The notes beneath the pieces were generated by a model. It was not told the DNA's origin. It ran no database searches and worked only from the letters and a program-made list of their open reading frames with translations. A program made the position numbers and the translations under genes. A stretch of DNA of 64,000 nucleotides from Asticcacaulis tiandongensis (lineage in GTDB: Bacteria; Pseudomonadota; Alphaproteobacteria; Caulobacterales; Caulobacteraceae): NCBI RefSeq assembly GCF_006475605.1, contig NZ_ML636837.1, forward strand, positions 327,468-391,467, read 5' to 3'. This document shows positions 20,935 to 32,001 of the stretch, in pieces; position 1 is the first letter of the stretch, and the number at the start of each line of letters is the position of its first letter.

Positions 20935-21779
20935 TTATCGCCCACATTTCTGATCTGCATTTCGGGGCCTGTGATAACGAAATCGCCGACCTCCTGCTGA
21001 CGCAACTGAACGACAGCGGTGCCGACCTGATCATCGCCAGCGGAGACATTACGCAATCGGCCACCGAAACCGAATTCATTCAGGCCCGTGCCTTTTTTGA
21101 CCGGCTCAAAGCCCCCGTGTTCGTTATCCCCGGTAACCATGACCTGCCGGGCATCGATTTCAGGCGCTTCTGGCATCCGTTTGAACGCTATAAGCGCCAT
21201 ATCGCCGAAGACCTCAATCCCGTATTACAGACAGGTCTGTCTGATATCGTCGGCCTGAACAGCGCCCGCATGATCCTGCCGCACTGGAACTGGGCCAATG
21301 GCTCCATCAGCGCCCTGCAACGTCGCGCCATGCGCAACTTCTTCAAAGCTTCTCATGCCCCCTGGCGCATACTGGTGGTACACCACCCCCTCCAAAGCCC
21401 CAAAGAATTCCCGCTCGACATCACCGTTTTCAATGGCCAGAAGCTGCTGAAAGCCATCGATGAGTCCCGCATCGATCTGGTGCTCGCCGGTCATCAGCAT
21501 CACGCCTATATCGAAAGCCGCAACACGCCGGATCACACCACACTGTTCGTCAGTGCCTCGACCGCCATGTCGACCCGCGTCCGGCGTCAACCCAATGGCT
21601 TCAATATTCTGCACCTGTCCCCGGATACCGCCCGAATCGACCAGTTACGGCTTGAAAACGGCCTTTTCCGCGTTTTTTCCGCCCTCACCCACACCAAAAA
21701 ACCCAATAAAACACAGGCCTCGCCGTTACCGGCGGGGACAGATGCGCTACCAATATCAGACCCAATAATGCCACATTGA
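20931..21779 (+). CDS. Metallophosphoesterase
   Basis: 282 residues of the calcineurin-like fold. All metal motifs are present: SDLHFG (D8, H10), ASGDIT, PGNHD, VVHHPL and AGHQHHAY. Two metal ions would hydrolyse a phosphodiester or phosphomonoester; family members act on cyclic nucleotides, lipids such as UDP-diacylglucosamine, or proteins. Overlap with the lipid-kinase-like gene by ATGA suggests coupled translation and perhaps a shared lipid substrate (inference). The C-terminal 35 residues are low-complexity and Pro/Thr-rich. Confidence 0.88.
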   Translation: MIIAHISDLHFGACDNEIADLLLTQLNDSGADLIIASGDITQSATETEFIQARAFFDRLKAPVFVIPGNHDLPGIDFRRFWHPFERYKRHIAEDLNPVLQTGLSDIVGLNSARMILPHWNWANGSISALQRRAMRNFFKASHAPWRILVVHHPLQSPKEFPLDITVFNGQKLLKAIDESRIDLVLAGHQHHAYIESRNTPDHTTLFVSASTAMSTRVRRQPNGFNILHLSPDTARIDQLRLENGLFRVFSALTHTKKPNKTQASPLPAGTDALPISDPIMPH

Positions 21780-21861
21780 CGATTTACGCTTAACGCTTGA
21801 TAGTGACTCCAAAAATGTCATGAAAAATGCATGACTTGTGACTCACTTACAGGAGTGAACG

Positions 21862-22407
21862 ATGCAGCATATATTCAAATCAACGGGTATAGCGGCTGGT
21901 GCGGCGGCCCTTTTGCTGCTGTCGGCCTGTGCAACCCCTACCCCTTACCAACCTATCGACCTGACGCAGAACATGTCGCGCGGCTATAGCGACACACGTA
22001 TTGAATCGAACCGCTATCGCCTGAAATTCAGCGGCAACACCTCAACGCCTCGTGAAACCGTTGAAAACTATATGCTTTTCCGCGCCGCCGAACTGACGCT
22101 CGAAAACGGCTATGACTGGTTCACCCTCCTCAGTCCGAATACGCAGGAAACCACAACCGTGTCCCGCAGCTATCGTGATCCGTTCGGCCCATCCTATTAT
22201 GGTGGCTTCTACTGGCGCTACTATCGTGGCGGCTGGGGTTCATGGGGTGCCTATCAGGAAAGCTCAACCACCTTCCATCGCTATGAGGCAACCGCCGAAG
22301 TTCTGATGGGTCGGGGCCCGAAGCCTGCCGACAATATCCATAGCTATGAGGCCCGCGAGGTGGCGCAAAACCTGGCGCCCCAGATCGTCAGACCACAACC
22401 CCGCTAA
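21862..22407 (+). CDS. CC0125/CC1285-type lipoprotein
   Basis: 181 residues with a lipoprotein signal: hydrophobic core AAGAAALLLL then lipobox LLSAC, giving lipidated Cys23. The segment GYSDTRIESNRYRLKFSGN followed by ENYMLFRAAELTLENGYDWF is the hallmark of this Caulobacterales lipoprotein family. A Tyr/Gly/Trp-rich stretch (YYGGFYWRYYRGGWGSWG) precedes the C-terminal RYEATAEVLMGRGPKP. Function is unknown. RBS AGGAGTG is strong. It is monocistronic, ending at a bidirectional terminator. Confidence 0.85.
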   Translation: MQHIFKSTGIAAGAAALLLLSACATPTPYQPIDLTQNMSRGYSDTRIESNRYRLKFSGNTSTPRETVENYMLFRAAELTLENGYDWFTLLSPNTQETTTVSRSYRDPFGPSYYGGFYWRYYRGGWGSWGAYQESSTTFHRYEATAEVLMGRGPKPADNIHSYEAREVAQNLAPQIVRPQPR

Positions 22408-22430
22408 GGGATGATAGGTTTGATAAAATA

Positions 22431-22461
22431 AAAAAGACGCCGATATCCGGCGTCTTTTTTT
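22431..22461. terminator. Bidirectional intrinsic terminator
   Basis: GACGCCG/CGGCGTC stem with a 5-nt loop, flanked by five A and seven T. It serves the lipoprotein gene on the plus strand and the DUF6065 gene on the minus strand, whose stop codon overlaps it. Confidence 0.9.
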
Positions 22462-23200
22462 AGGCTTCGATGATCGGCGGCTTCAGGCGACGACGGTTGA
22501 TATGTTCCGGCGGCGCTTCCGACTTATCCGGCAGTTCGCCCTTGTGATAAAACTTCTGCCAGGCCTGTTTCATAGCACCGGGGTCACGATTGATCAGGCT
22601 CTGGTTGAAGGCCGCACGGCTTTCTGACCACAACTCAAACTGCGCCTTCAGATCAGCATCGGCCTCAATCGGTTTGATCACAGGCTGCACATTATCCAGC
22701 TGCCTGTCCTGCACCAGATTGATGAAACAGAACGGCTCACCTTTCTTGAAGCTGACCACGCCGGGGCGGGTCATTTTCCAGTTCATCGTAAAGGGAAATG
22801 GCAGCCAGTCGGTTTCCACCAACCCCGTCAGAGGCGCAATACCGTCCTTGATATGGTTGGGCGCACCACCGGCCCACAATGACCATCCGGGTGGCGTACG
22901 AAACAGATAACCGGTGTGAAACGTCACTATGCCGTGGCTGAAATGGCTCTGGGCAAAGTGATCGACATGGCTGCCCGGTGTATCTGCCGTGATCGTTGTA
23001 TCGGTCGCCAGCTTGCCGCCATTCCATTCAATCGTCAGGTCTTCAGGAATAAGTAATTCCCACCCCGTCGAATTGGCCATGGTCAGGGGCAGACAGCGAT
23101 AGGGGAAGCGGCTTGAAAACGCATCCATCCAGTCGCGATCCTGACGACCGGGGATAATCTCACGCGCGCCGTCCTGCACGACGAAACATTCCAATTCCAT
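22460..23200 (-). CDS. DUF6065 family protein
   Basis: 246 residues without signal peptide or membrane segment. Recognisable stretches are [16 protein letters not shown], the [20 protein letters not shown] block and [22 protein letters not shown], which I associate with DUF6065. The many Trp, His and Gly residues in a beta-rich core suggest a cupin-like or oxygenase-like fold, but this is a guess. The C-terminus is basic (INRRRLKPP). It diverges from the prolyl-tRNA deacylase-like gene. Confidence 0.7.
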   Translation of the reverse strand: MELECFVVQDGAREIIPGRQDRDWMDAFSSRFPYRCLPLTMANSTGWELLIPEDLTIEWNGGKLATDTTITADTPGSHVDHFAQSHFSHGIVTFHTGYLFRTPPGWSLWAGGAPNHIKDGIAPLTGLVETDWLPFPFTMNWKMTRPGVVSFKKGEPFCFINLVQDRQLDNVQPVIKPIEADADLKAQFELWSESRAAFNQSLINRDPGAMKQAWQKFYHKGELPDKSEAPPEHINRRRLKPPIIEA

Positions 23201-23222
23201 TGACGACGCAACTCCTGAAAGA

Positions 23223-23331
23223 GCGCATTCCGAAAAGTGCCCAAAAGCTTTTTGCGGTTTTCGGAATAAAATGCGCGATAAAACAAAAATTTAAAGCAAT
23301 ATGGCTGTACTCTCCCCAGCCATCTTGCTTT
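23223..23331. repeat. Composite palindromic intergenic element
   Basis: Two inverted repeats in tandem. The first pairs GCGCAT and TCCGAAAA (23223-23236) with TTTTCGGA and ATGCGC (23258-23276). The second pairs 23293-23307 with 23317-23331 (14 of 15 bp). The first resembles the ATTCCGAAAA...TTTTCGGAAT repeats common in alphaproteobacterial genomes (from memory). The second ends 9 nt before a start codon. Confidence 0.65.
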
Positions 23332-23340
23332 AACAAACCT

Positions 23341-23844
23341 ATGTCGTTTTATACCCAAACCACCCTGCTTCAAGCCCTAAGTGACTGGGAATTGCAAACC
23401 GCAACCCTGGAACATCCTGCGGTCTTCAAAGTCGGTGAAGGCGATGACATCAAGGCGGATCTTCCCGGTGCCCATACCAAGAACCTGTTCCTTAAGGACG
23501 ACAAGGGCAAGCTGTGGCTGATCAGCGCTGAGCAATCGACCGTGATCAATCTCAAGGCCCTGCCAAAACGGATTGGCTCTGGCCGGTTATCCTTCGGTTC
23601 CGAAGACCGGCTCTATGACAATCTCGGTGTCCGTCCCGGTTCGGTAACGGCTCTGGCCCTGATCAACGACCCTGAGCACAGGGTGAATTTCATCCTCGAT
23701 AAGCGGCTATATGACGCCGAAATCGTCAATTTTCACCCGCTGATCAACACCGCCACCACCGCCCTGTCACAGCCTGTTTTCCGCGCCTTTCTTGAGCGTT
23801 TAAACCGCAAATATCAGGTGATCGACTTCTGCGCGGTTGACTAA
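23341..23844 (+). CDS. Prolyl-tRNA deacylase-like protein (YbaK/ProX family)
   Basis: 167 residues from the ATG at 23341. The YbaK/aminoacyl-tRNA deacylase fold is shown by [13 protein letters not shown] near the N-terminus, [45 protein letters not shown] and a C-terminal [12 protein letters not shown]. Free-standing proteins of this family clear mischarged Ala-tRNA(Pro) or related products in trans. A long upstream extension of the frame would run through a repeat element and is not credible. The hairpin just upstream may affect its translation. Confidence 0.88.
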   Translation: MSFYTQTTLLQALSDWELQTATLEHPAVFKVGEGDDIKADLPGAHTKNLFLKDDKGKLWLISAEQSTVINLKALPKRIGSGRLSFGSEDRLYDNLGVRPGSVTALALINDPEHRVNFILDKRLYDAEIVNFHPLINTATTALSQPVFRAFLERLNRKYQVIDFCAVD

Positions 23845-23897
23845 TCCTCAGCCCTTACCCATTTTTATAACACTCGGAATTTATTCACGGACATCCT

Positions 23898-24773
23898 ATG
23901 CCAAGCGACAGCCCCTATATTATCGAAGGTTCTGATCAGGATTTCATGACCGATGTCATTGAAGCCTCGAAAACCCAGCCGGTTATTGTCGATTTCTGGG
24001 CAACCTGGTGCGGCCCTTGCCGTCAGCTGGGTCCGGCGTTGGAAAAGGTCGTCACTGAAGCCAAGGGTGCCGTGCGCATGGTCAAGATCGACGTCGACAA
24101 AAACCCTGTCTTTGCCGGTCAGCTGCGCGTGCAATCCATCCCGACCGTCTATGCCTTTGTCAACGGTCAGCCAGTCGACGGCTTTATGGGCGCCAAGCCG
24201 GAAAGCGAGCTGCGCGCCTTTGTCGAAAAGCTCGGCGGCGGTGCTGACGGTGAGCCGACCATAGACGAGGCGCTTGAACTGGCGGCACAGTCCGCTACGC
24301 AGGGCGACGTCACCAGCGCTCTCGAGGCCTATAGCTATGTGCTTGAGAAAGAAGCGGAAAATCTTAAAGCCATTGCCGGTGTAGCGCGGCTGTATCTGAA
24401 GGTGGGTCAGGCTGAACAAGCGAAGCAATTCCTCGATACGGCCCCCAAAGACACCACCGACGCCGACATTCTGGGGCTTCGGGCAGCTATCGAACTGGCC
24501 GAAGAGGCACCGACCGACCCCGAGTCTTTCCGCCAGCGCCTTGAGGTCGACGCCAACGACCACGAAGCTCGCTACGAACTGGCCCGCGCACTGGCCGGTC
24601 AGGGTGAGATGGCCCAAGCCGTCGATGCGCTTCTGACCATCGTCAAGGACGACCCTGAATGGCAGGAACAAAAGGCACGTCAGTTCCTGCTGAAAATCTT
24701 TTCAGCGGTCGGCCTGACTTCCGAATTGGCCAAATCCGGCCGTCGTCGCCTGTCCGGCCTTCTGTTTAGCTAA
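23898..24773 (+). CDS. Thioredoxin-domain protein with TPR-like C-terminus (CnoX/YbbN-like)
   Basis: 291 residues. The thioredoxin domain (about 8-115) has the canonical active site WCGPC (C38, C41) and a cis-Pro loop in SIPTVYAF. The C-terminal half is helical and tetratricopeptide-like ([20 protein letters not shown] and repeats ending [12 protein letters not shown]-type). This is the architecture of CnoX, a chaperedoxin that protects DnaK/GroEL clients. Unlike E. coli CnoX, the CGPC motif is intact, so it may also be redox-active. Trm112 follows 11 nt downstream. Confidence 0.92.
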   Translation: MPSDSPYIIEGSDQDFMTDVIEASKTQPVIVDFWATWCGPCRQLGPALEKVVTEAKGAVRMVKIDVDKNPVFAGQLRVQSIPTVYAFVNGQPVDGFMGAKPESELRAFVEKLGGGADGEPTIDEALELAAQSATQGDVTSALEAYSYVLEKEAENLKAIAGVARLYLKVGQAEQAKQFLDTAPKDTTDADILGLRAAIELAEEAPTDPESFRQRLEVDANDHEARYELARALAGQGEMAQAVDALLTIVKDDPEWQEQKARQFLLKIFSAVGLTSELAKSGRRRLSGLLFS

Positions 24774-24784
24774 GGAACGACCCC

Positions 24785-24991
24785 ATGACCGATCACAACA
24801 CCGCCGTGGCTGAAATCGATCCCCGTTTGCTTGAGGCGCTGGTCTGTCCGGTGACGCGACGTCCCCTGACCTATGATCGTACCACACAGGAATTGCTCAG
24901 CCCAACCGCAGGCCTCGCCTTCCCGATCCGCTCAGGCGTACCGATCATGCTGGTTGATCAGGCCCGCCGCTTTGAACCGCAAAAGGGATAG
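24785..24991 (+). CDS. Trm112 family protein (YcaR-like)
   Basis: 68 residues. The pattern [14 protein letters not shown]...[27 protein letters not shown] matches the small Trm112/UPF0434 family. Eukaryotic Trm112 activates methyltransferases; the bacterial role is poorly known. Only one Cys is present, so a full zinc site is not expected. It probably forms an operon with the CnoX-like gene. Confidence 0.92.
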   Translation: MTDHNTAVAEIDPRLLEALVCPVTRRPLTYDRTTQELLSPTAGLAFPIRSGVPIMLVDQARRFEPQKG

Positions 24992-25006
24992 GTGGCATAC
25001 ACTTTC

Positions 25007-25053
25007 CTTCTCCCCTTAGGGGAGAAGGTGGCCGACAGGCCGGATGAGGAGCA
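25007..25053 (+). repeat. Two-hairpin intergenic repeat, copy I
   Basis: CTTCTCCCCTTAGGGGAGAAG stem (TA at the centre), GTGGCC, a short GGCCGACAGGCC-type stem and GGATGAGGAG. It lies between the convergent Trm112 and UbiH-type genes. Confidence 0.75.
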
Positions 25054-25075
25054 GGTACACCCTCGTTAAGAAACG

Positions 25076-25110
25076 CCCCCTCACCCTAACCCTCTCCCAC
25101 AGGGAGAGGG
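25076..25110 (-). repeat. Two-hairpin-type repeat, copy J (opposite orientation)
   Basis: Read on the minus strand: CCCTCTCCCTGTGGGAGAGGG, then TTAGGGTGAGGGGG. It is the first-hairpin part of the family in reverse orientation, facing copy I 22 nt away. It ends 2 nt before the stop codon of the minus-strand hydroxylase. Confidence 0.65.
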
Positions 25111-25112
25111 GA

Positions 25113-26360
25113 TTATATAGCTTCACCCCGCAATAGCTTCGGCAAATCCCCCGTTGCACCACCGGCGTCTTCCATGAAATAGCGTCGCAGCGGCGGAATG
25201 GCATTGACCACGCCCATGCCCAGATCACGCGCATGACGGCTCAGCGGATTATTGTTGGAAAACAGATGCACAAAGCCGTCCATGATGATCGATGTGCTGA
25301 CATTCTCAAACCGCCGCCACTGGGCATAACGTTCCAGCACCAGTTCCGAACCGATGTCCTCACCTAAACGCGCGGCGTCGATGATGACCTCGGCAAAAGC
25401 CGCCGCATCTTTGAGGCCAAGATTAAGCCCCTGACCGGCAATGGGGTGAATGCCGTGCGCCGCATCGCCCAAAAGCGCCAGACGCCCGCGATACATATGC
25501 TCGGCCAGTCCCATCGACAACGGATAGACAAAGCGCGGCCCCAGAACCTCAACCTCACCCAGAAAATCACCAAAACGCTGCATCAGATGAGCATGAAACA
25601 GTTCGGGGCGAACCTGCATCAGGGCCTTCGCCTTATCGTGGCTTTCCGACCAGACAATACAGGCGCGGTTTTCCGTCAGTGGTAAAATGGCAAACGGGCC
25701 GGAACTGAGGAAATGCTCATAGGCCGTATGGTTATGCGGATACTGCATTTTCACGGTGGCCACCACCGCGCTTTGTTTATAATCCCAGCCGATCGTGCGG
25801 ATTTTCGCCCACTCACGTAAGGCCGAACGCCGCCCCTCTGCCGCCACAACCAAAGGCGCATTTAAAGTCGCGCCCGTATCCAGCGTCAGGCTTATCTGTC
25901 CGGTCGTTTCCTCGATCACCGACACGGTGGCCGGTGTCATCAGTTCAATATCCGCCTTAAGCACCGCCTCATGCAGCACACGACGGATATGGCGGTTTTC
26001 GATCATATAGCCCAAAGGCTCATCATCGGAACGGTCTGAAATCTCGGCCGCATCAAAATACAGGAAAAACGGAGACGCCGGTTTGGTCGCAGCACCCGGC
26101 AGATGCGCATCCGTGACCACGATCTTATCCATCCGGCACGACAGGGGCTCAAGCGCCGCACCGACCCCTAAGGCCTGCCACTGCCGGAAGCAGCTATAGG
26201 CAATCGCCGAAGCCCGCCCGTCAAAGCCCTGATCGATCTGCTCGGCCAGTGGTTGCTTCTCAACCAGCCCAACCTTCAGACCGCCCTGCGCCAGAGCCAG
26301 AGCCGCCGTCATGCCAGCCATGCCGGCACCCACGATAATCACATCAAACCGCTTATCCAT
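25113..26360 (-). CDS. UbiH/UbiF/COQ6-type FAD-dependent ring hydroxylase
   Basis: 415 residues. The Rossmann FAD motif VGAGMAGMTAALALAQGG lies near the N-terminus, and the second FAD motif GDAAHGIHPIAGQGLNLGLKDA is conserved. These flavoenzymes insert oxygen into the ubiquinone ring during biosynthesis; which position cannot be told from sequence alone (UbiH, UbiF, UbiI and UbiL are close relatives). It stands alone between a repeat pair and the ftsK promoter region and diverges from ftsK. Confidence 0.92.
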   Translation of the reverse strand: MDKRFDVIIVGAGMAGMTAALALAQGGLKVGLVEKQPLAEQIDQGFDGRASAIAYSCFRQWQALGVGAALEPLSCRMDKIVVTDAHLPGAATKPASPFFLYFDAAEISDRSDDEPLGYMIENRHIRRVLHEAVLKADIELMTPATVSVIEETTGQISLTLDTGATLNAPLVVAAEGRRSALREWAKIRTIGWDYKQSAVVATVKMQYPHNHTAYEHFLSSGPFAILPLTENRACIVWSESHDKAKALMQVRPELFHAHLMQRFGDFLGEVEVLGPRFVYPLSMGLAEHMYRGRLALLGDAAHGIHPIAGQGLNLGLKDAAAFAEVIIDAARLGEDIGSELVLERYAQWRRFENVSTSIIMDGFVHLFSNNNPLSRHARDLGMGVVNAIPPLRRYFMEDAGGATGDLPKLLRGEAI

Positions 26361-26513
26361 AGCTCCCTTTTACGCCCTGCGGCCAAACGCGTAAACCGAG
26401 AATTACGCACCTTAAAGGCGGCATATCAACTCAGGTAAACAAGGTATTAACCTTATCCGTGTCACAAACGGACCAAAGTCATTTGCGCGTATCACTTAAG
26501 GATCAGGCTGCCG

Positions 26514-28963
<2,450 letters not shown>

Positions 28964-28964
<1 letters not shown>

Positions 28965-29344
28965 TGCCGGTGACCGAGCCTGAATTCTACGCCTATCCGT
29001 TTGAGGCCGCCTTTTCCGAGGCCGTCCAGATCGGCGACACCATCTATCTGTCGGGCCATGTAGGCGATGATGATGACGGTCATCTGGCACAGGGCTTTGA
29101 CGCTGAATTTGCTCAAATGATGACCAATGTCGAAGGCTCACTGGCGCGGTTTAATCTGGGGCTTGACTCCCTCACCGCGCTTAAGGTCATGCTAACCGAT
29201 ATTTCACAATCCGCACGCTTCAATCAATTACTTGCCGAACGCCTGACAAAGCACCCCCTGCCCGTCATCAGCGCTTTCGAAGTCACAGCCATGGCACTTG
29301 GGGCCACGATGGAAATCGAGTGCGTAGCTCAGAGACCTGAGTAA
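28964..29344 (+). CDS. RidA/YjgF family protein
   Basis: 126 residues, the usual RidA length. The N-terminal YAYPFEAAFSEAVQIGDTIYLSGHVG and the later LTALKVMLTDISQSARFN, HPLPVISAFEVTAMALGATMEIECVA match the trimeric RidA fold. RidA proteins deaminate reactive enamine/imine intermediates; the conserved Arg of classical RidA (usually in PAR) is replaced here by PLPVISAF, so imine deaminase activity is uncertain. It is coupled to ftsK by TAATG. Confidence 0.85.
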
Positions 29345-29438
29345 GTTATTCATTTTACATTTAGTTTAGCGCCTAATATCGGTCATCTTGGCAGGTTAAG
29401 GTCTGCCCCATATAACAGTGTCCTCCAAGGGAACCTCC

Positions 29439-30101
29439 ATGACCGACCTGACCAAACGCACACTTCTTCTGTCTCTGGCCGCCTCCGCTGTGGCCGCGCC
29501 TGCACTGGCGCGCCGCAGTCCGACCCAGCCCTTCATCAGTCAGCCCAAATTCAAGGCCGAAGATCAGGCACGCATCACGCGCGCCCAGTCCTATCTGCAA
29601 TCCCTGACCACCGGATCGGGCCGTTTTCAGCAGACCGATTTCAAAGGTCGCGTCACACAAGGCGACTGGTGGTTGTCGCGTCCGGGTAAGATCCGCTTTG
29701 AATATGACGCACCCTATTCGATGATCGTCGTCGCAGACGGTAAGCGCGTGAACATGTGGGACCCGCGACTGAAGTCGTTTGACCAGTACCCGCTTGAGTT
29801 GACGCCCCTGTCTCTGTTCCTGTCGAAGAACATCCGCTTCGATCAGGGCGTGATCATCACCGAAGTCACCTCGACCAGCGATGGCTTCCGTCTTAAGGCC
29901 CGCGACCGCCGCAAAGAGGTCGAAGGCTCGATCACGCTGAATTTTATTGAAAAAACAAAAGGCGGCGCTCTGACGCTGGGTGAATGGACGGTAACCGATG
30001 CCCAGAACAAGGCCACGCGCGTTAAGCTGTTGAGTTTTAAAACGAATGTAAACCCGAAGGCTGATCTGTTTATTCTTAATAAACCAAAAGGGGTAAAATA
30101 A
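29439..30101 (+). CDS. lolA: Outer-membrane lipoprotein carrier protein LolA
   Basis: 220 residues from the ATG at 29439, which follows AAGGGA at a suitable distance; a GTG 21 nt upstream is less likely. The signal peptide is TKRTLLLSLAASAVAAPALA, cleaved near residue 24. The mature protein shows the LolA pattern GRFQQTDFKGRVTQGDWWLSRPGKIRFEYD and DGKRVNMWDPRLKSFDQYPL. It shuttles lipoproteins through the periplasm from LolCDE to the outer membrane. The ftsK-lolA-xth order is common in Caulobacterales. Confidence 0.93.
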   Translation: MTDLTKRTLLLSLAASAVAAPALARRSPTQPFISQPKFKAEDQARITRAQSYLQSLTTGSGRFQQTDFKGRVTQGDWWLSRPGKIRFEYDAPYSMIVVADGKRVNMWDPRLKSFDQYPLELTPLSLFLSKNIRFDQGVIITEVTSTSDGFRLKARDRRKEVEGSITLNFIEKTKGGALTLGEWTVTDAQNKATRVKLLSFKTNVNPKADLFILNKPKGVK

Positions 30102-30168
30102 TTCAGGAATCGCCAGAGAACACATTTTTGTGCATTGATTTTTTTCCTCAGAGTGTCATAATTCACAC

Positions 30169-30275
30169 AATGAGATTTACGGCGGTTGATCTCTGGTGTT
30201 GCGTTTTTCCCTTTATCTCTTCGTGTTATGTGCCAAAATCTGGCCCGATCGGCGAAAACCGATCGGGTCTTTTTT
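30169..30275 (+). ncRNA. Candidate small RNA between lolA and xth
   Basis: A sigma-70-like promoter (TTGATT at 30135-30140, 16-nt spacer, CATAAT at 30157-30162) and a perfect terminator (30244-30275) frame about 107 nt without an ORF. Alternatively this is simply the lolA 3' region or a leader of xth. Transcription is not shown by the sequence. Confidence 0.25.
30244..30275 (+). terminator. Intrinsic terminator 26 nt before xth
   Basis: CCCGATCGG pairs perfectly with CCGATCGGG (9 bp) around CGAAAA, followed by TCTTTTTTG. The T-tract ends 26 nt before the xth ATG. Confidence 0.9.
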
Positions 30276-30301
30276 GTGATTTTCAACCTGTAAGGTAAGT
30301 T

Positions 30302-31102
30302 ATGCGTCTTTCGGTCGTCTCCTGGAATGTCAACTCGGTTCGCCTCAGAATTGAACAGGTTGCCCGCTTTCTTCAACAGGCCGACGCCGATGTCGTGTGC
30401 CTTCAGGAAATTAAGTGCCAGTCACCGGAATTCCCGCATCAGGCCTTCATCGATATGGGCTATCCGCACATTCTGGTGACCGGTCAAAAGGGCTGGCATG
30501 GCGTGGCACTGGTGTCGAAGCATCCGTTTGACACGCTGGAAACGCCAACCCACTGCCGTCGTTCCGAAGCCCGCTGTCAGGCCGTTTCGGTCAAAGGCGT
30601 GGAAATCTGGAACTTCTATATTCCGGCTGGCGGCGACGTTCCCGACCGCGCTTTGAATGACAAATTCGACCATAAGCTTGAGTTCTATGAGCGCGTTACG
30701 CGCACCCTGAATGAACGCCCGAAGGATCAGCCACTGCTGATTGCCGGTGATCTGAATATCGCCCCCGGTGAGTTTGATGTCTGGAGCCACCGCCAGATGT
30801 TACGCGTCGTCAGCCATACGCCGCCCGAGCTTGAGGCCTTTGATAATTTCGTCACCGCAGGGGAACTTTATGATCCCTTCCGTGACGCCTATCCTAATCC
30901 CGAAAAGATTTTCTCGTGGTGGTCATACCGTTCGGCTGATTTCAGAAAATCCAATCGTGGCCTGAGACTCGATCATATTTTGCTCAATCCGGGCCTGCGC
31001 AACCGTCTGACCGCTCCGGCTTCGGCCATTATCCATGATACGGTGCGCGAATGGGAACGACCTTCGGATCACGCACCGATACAGGTTACACTTAATCTTT
31101 AG
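30302..31102 (+). CDS. xth: Exodeoxyribonuclease III
   Basis: 266-residue AP endonuclease/3'-5' exonuclease of the exonuclease-endonuclease-phosphatase superfamily. Motifs: SWNVNSVR (metal site), CLQEIKCQ with the catalytic Glu, the GDLNIAPGEFDVW motif, and the C-terminal SDHAPIQVTL with the catalytic Asp-His. It incises abasic sites and removes blocked 3' ends in base excision repair. RBS TAAGG precedes the ATG. The terminator immediately upstream implies an internal promoter or attenuation. Confidence 0.97.
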   Translation: MRLSVVSWNVNSVRLRIEQVARFLQQADADVVCLQEIKCQSPEFPHQAFIDMGYPHILVTGQKGWHGVALVSKHPFDTLETPTHCRRSEARCQAVSVKGVEIWNFYIPAGGDVPDRALNDKFDHKLEFYERVTRTLNERPKDQPLLIAGDLNIAPGEFDVWSHRQMLRVVSHTPPELEAFDNFVTAGELYDPFRDAYPNPEKIFSWWSYRSADFRKSNRGLRLDHILLNPGLRNRLTAPASAIIHDTVREWERPSDHAPIQVTLNL

Positions 31103-31211
31103 GGGCCTTCGGGGGCTTGCGTGACAGGTGCCGGATAACCAGAAACAGGCCAATTTTCATAGTCACCACTAGCCCGACGACGACCCAGACAATAATAAGA
31201 TCAGAATCCAT
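31092..31211 (-). CDS. Possible small membrane protein (39 residues)
   Basis: A short frame on the minus strand starts at ATG (31211) and overlaps the 3' end of xth by 11 nt. After MDSD comes one hydrophobic segment (LIIVWVVVGLVVTMKIGLFLVI) and a basic, Pro-rich tail (RHLSRKPPKAPKD): a positive-inside single-pass layout. Only a weak GGGA lies upstream. It begins 18 nt after the T-tract of a terminator. No family was recognised; it may be fortuitous. Confidence 0.4.
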   Translation of the reverse strand: MDSDLIIVWVVVGLVVTMKIGLFLVIRHLSRKPPKAPKD

Positions 31212-31228
31212 CAGAAAAATCCCAACAC

Positions 31229-31259
31229 AAAAAAACCGGAGCAAAAGCTCCGGTTTTTA
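31229..31259. terminator. Bidirectional intrinsic terminator
   Basis: AACCGGAGC/GCTCCGGTT stem with an AAAA loop, with runs of A on the left and T on the right. It mainly terminates the minus-strand response-regulator gene, whose stop is 6 nt away. Confidence 0.9.
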
Positions 31260-31264
31260 TTTTA

Positions 31265-31948
31265 TCAAAACTGCAACCTGTAACCACCAGCATCGGTCAG
31301 CAGTAACCGCGCATTGGCCGGATCAGGCTCGATCTTTTGCCGCAGACGATAAACGTGAGTCTCAAGCGTATGGGTCGTAACCCCCGCATTATAGCCCCAC
31401 ACCTCGGTCAGCAGTTCTTCTCGCGATACCGGCTTGCCGCCCGCACGATAAAGATATTTGAGGATATTGGTTTCTTTTTCCGTCAGGCGAATCTTCTTCT
31501 GCATCTGATCGATCAGAAGTTTCAGCGCGGGCTTGAATTCATATGGCCCGATGCGGAAAGTTGCATCTTCGGATGTTTCGTGGCTTCTGACCTGCGCCCG
31601 GATACGCGCCAGCAGAACGGCAAAGCGGAACGGCTTGGTGACATAGTCATTGGCGCCCGCATCCAGCCCCAGAATCTGGTCTGAATCCGACGACTGACCG
31701 GTCAGCATGATCACTGGTGTCGTCAGGCCCGACTTGCGCAACACGCGACAGGCTTCACGCCCATCCATATCCGGCAGGTCAACGTCCAGCAAAATCAGGT
31801 CGGCGCTCACGCTTTTGCCCAGACGTATGCCTTCGGTTCCGTTTTGCGCCTGAATAACCTTAAACTCTTCATGCAGCTCAAGCTGCTCTGCCAGGGCTTC
31901 GCGCAGTTCGTCGTCGTCGTCGACTATAAGCAGGGTTTTTTGTTGCAC
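31265..31948 (-). CDS. OmpR-family response regulator, CenR-like
   Basis: 227 residues starting at GTG with AGGA upstream. Receiver domain: acidic pocket D10/D11, phospho-acceptor D55 in LLDVDLPDMDG, T83 and K105 in DYVTKPFRF. The C-terminal winged helix (about 130-227) has LTEKETNILKYLYRAGGKPVSREELL and THTLETHVYRLRQKIE. The sequence resembles the alphaproteobacterial cell-envelope regulator CenR more than PhoB or CtrA (from memory). It diverges from an L,D-transpeptidase gene with only 53 bp between, so it may control that gene and itself. No partner kinase is adjacent. Confidence 0.85.
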   Translation of the reverse strand: MQQKTLLIVDDDDELREALAEQLELHEEFKVIQAQNGTEGIRLGKSVSADLILLDVDLPDMDGREACRVLRKSGLTTPVIMLTGQSSDSDQILGLDAGANDYVTKPFRFAVLLARIRAQVRSHETSEDATFRIGPYEFKPALKLLIDQMQKKIRLTEKETNILKYLYRAGGKPVSREELLTEVWGYNAGVTTHTLETHVYRLRQKIEPDPANARLLLTDAGGYRLQF

Positions 31949-32001
31949 CGTAATCCTGTAAAGATATGAGTTATTCTTAATAGATAGGGCATATCAGGCG
32001 A

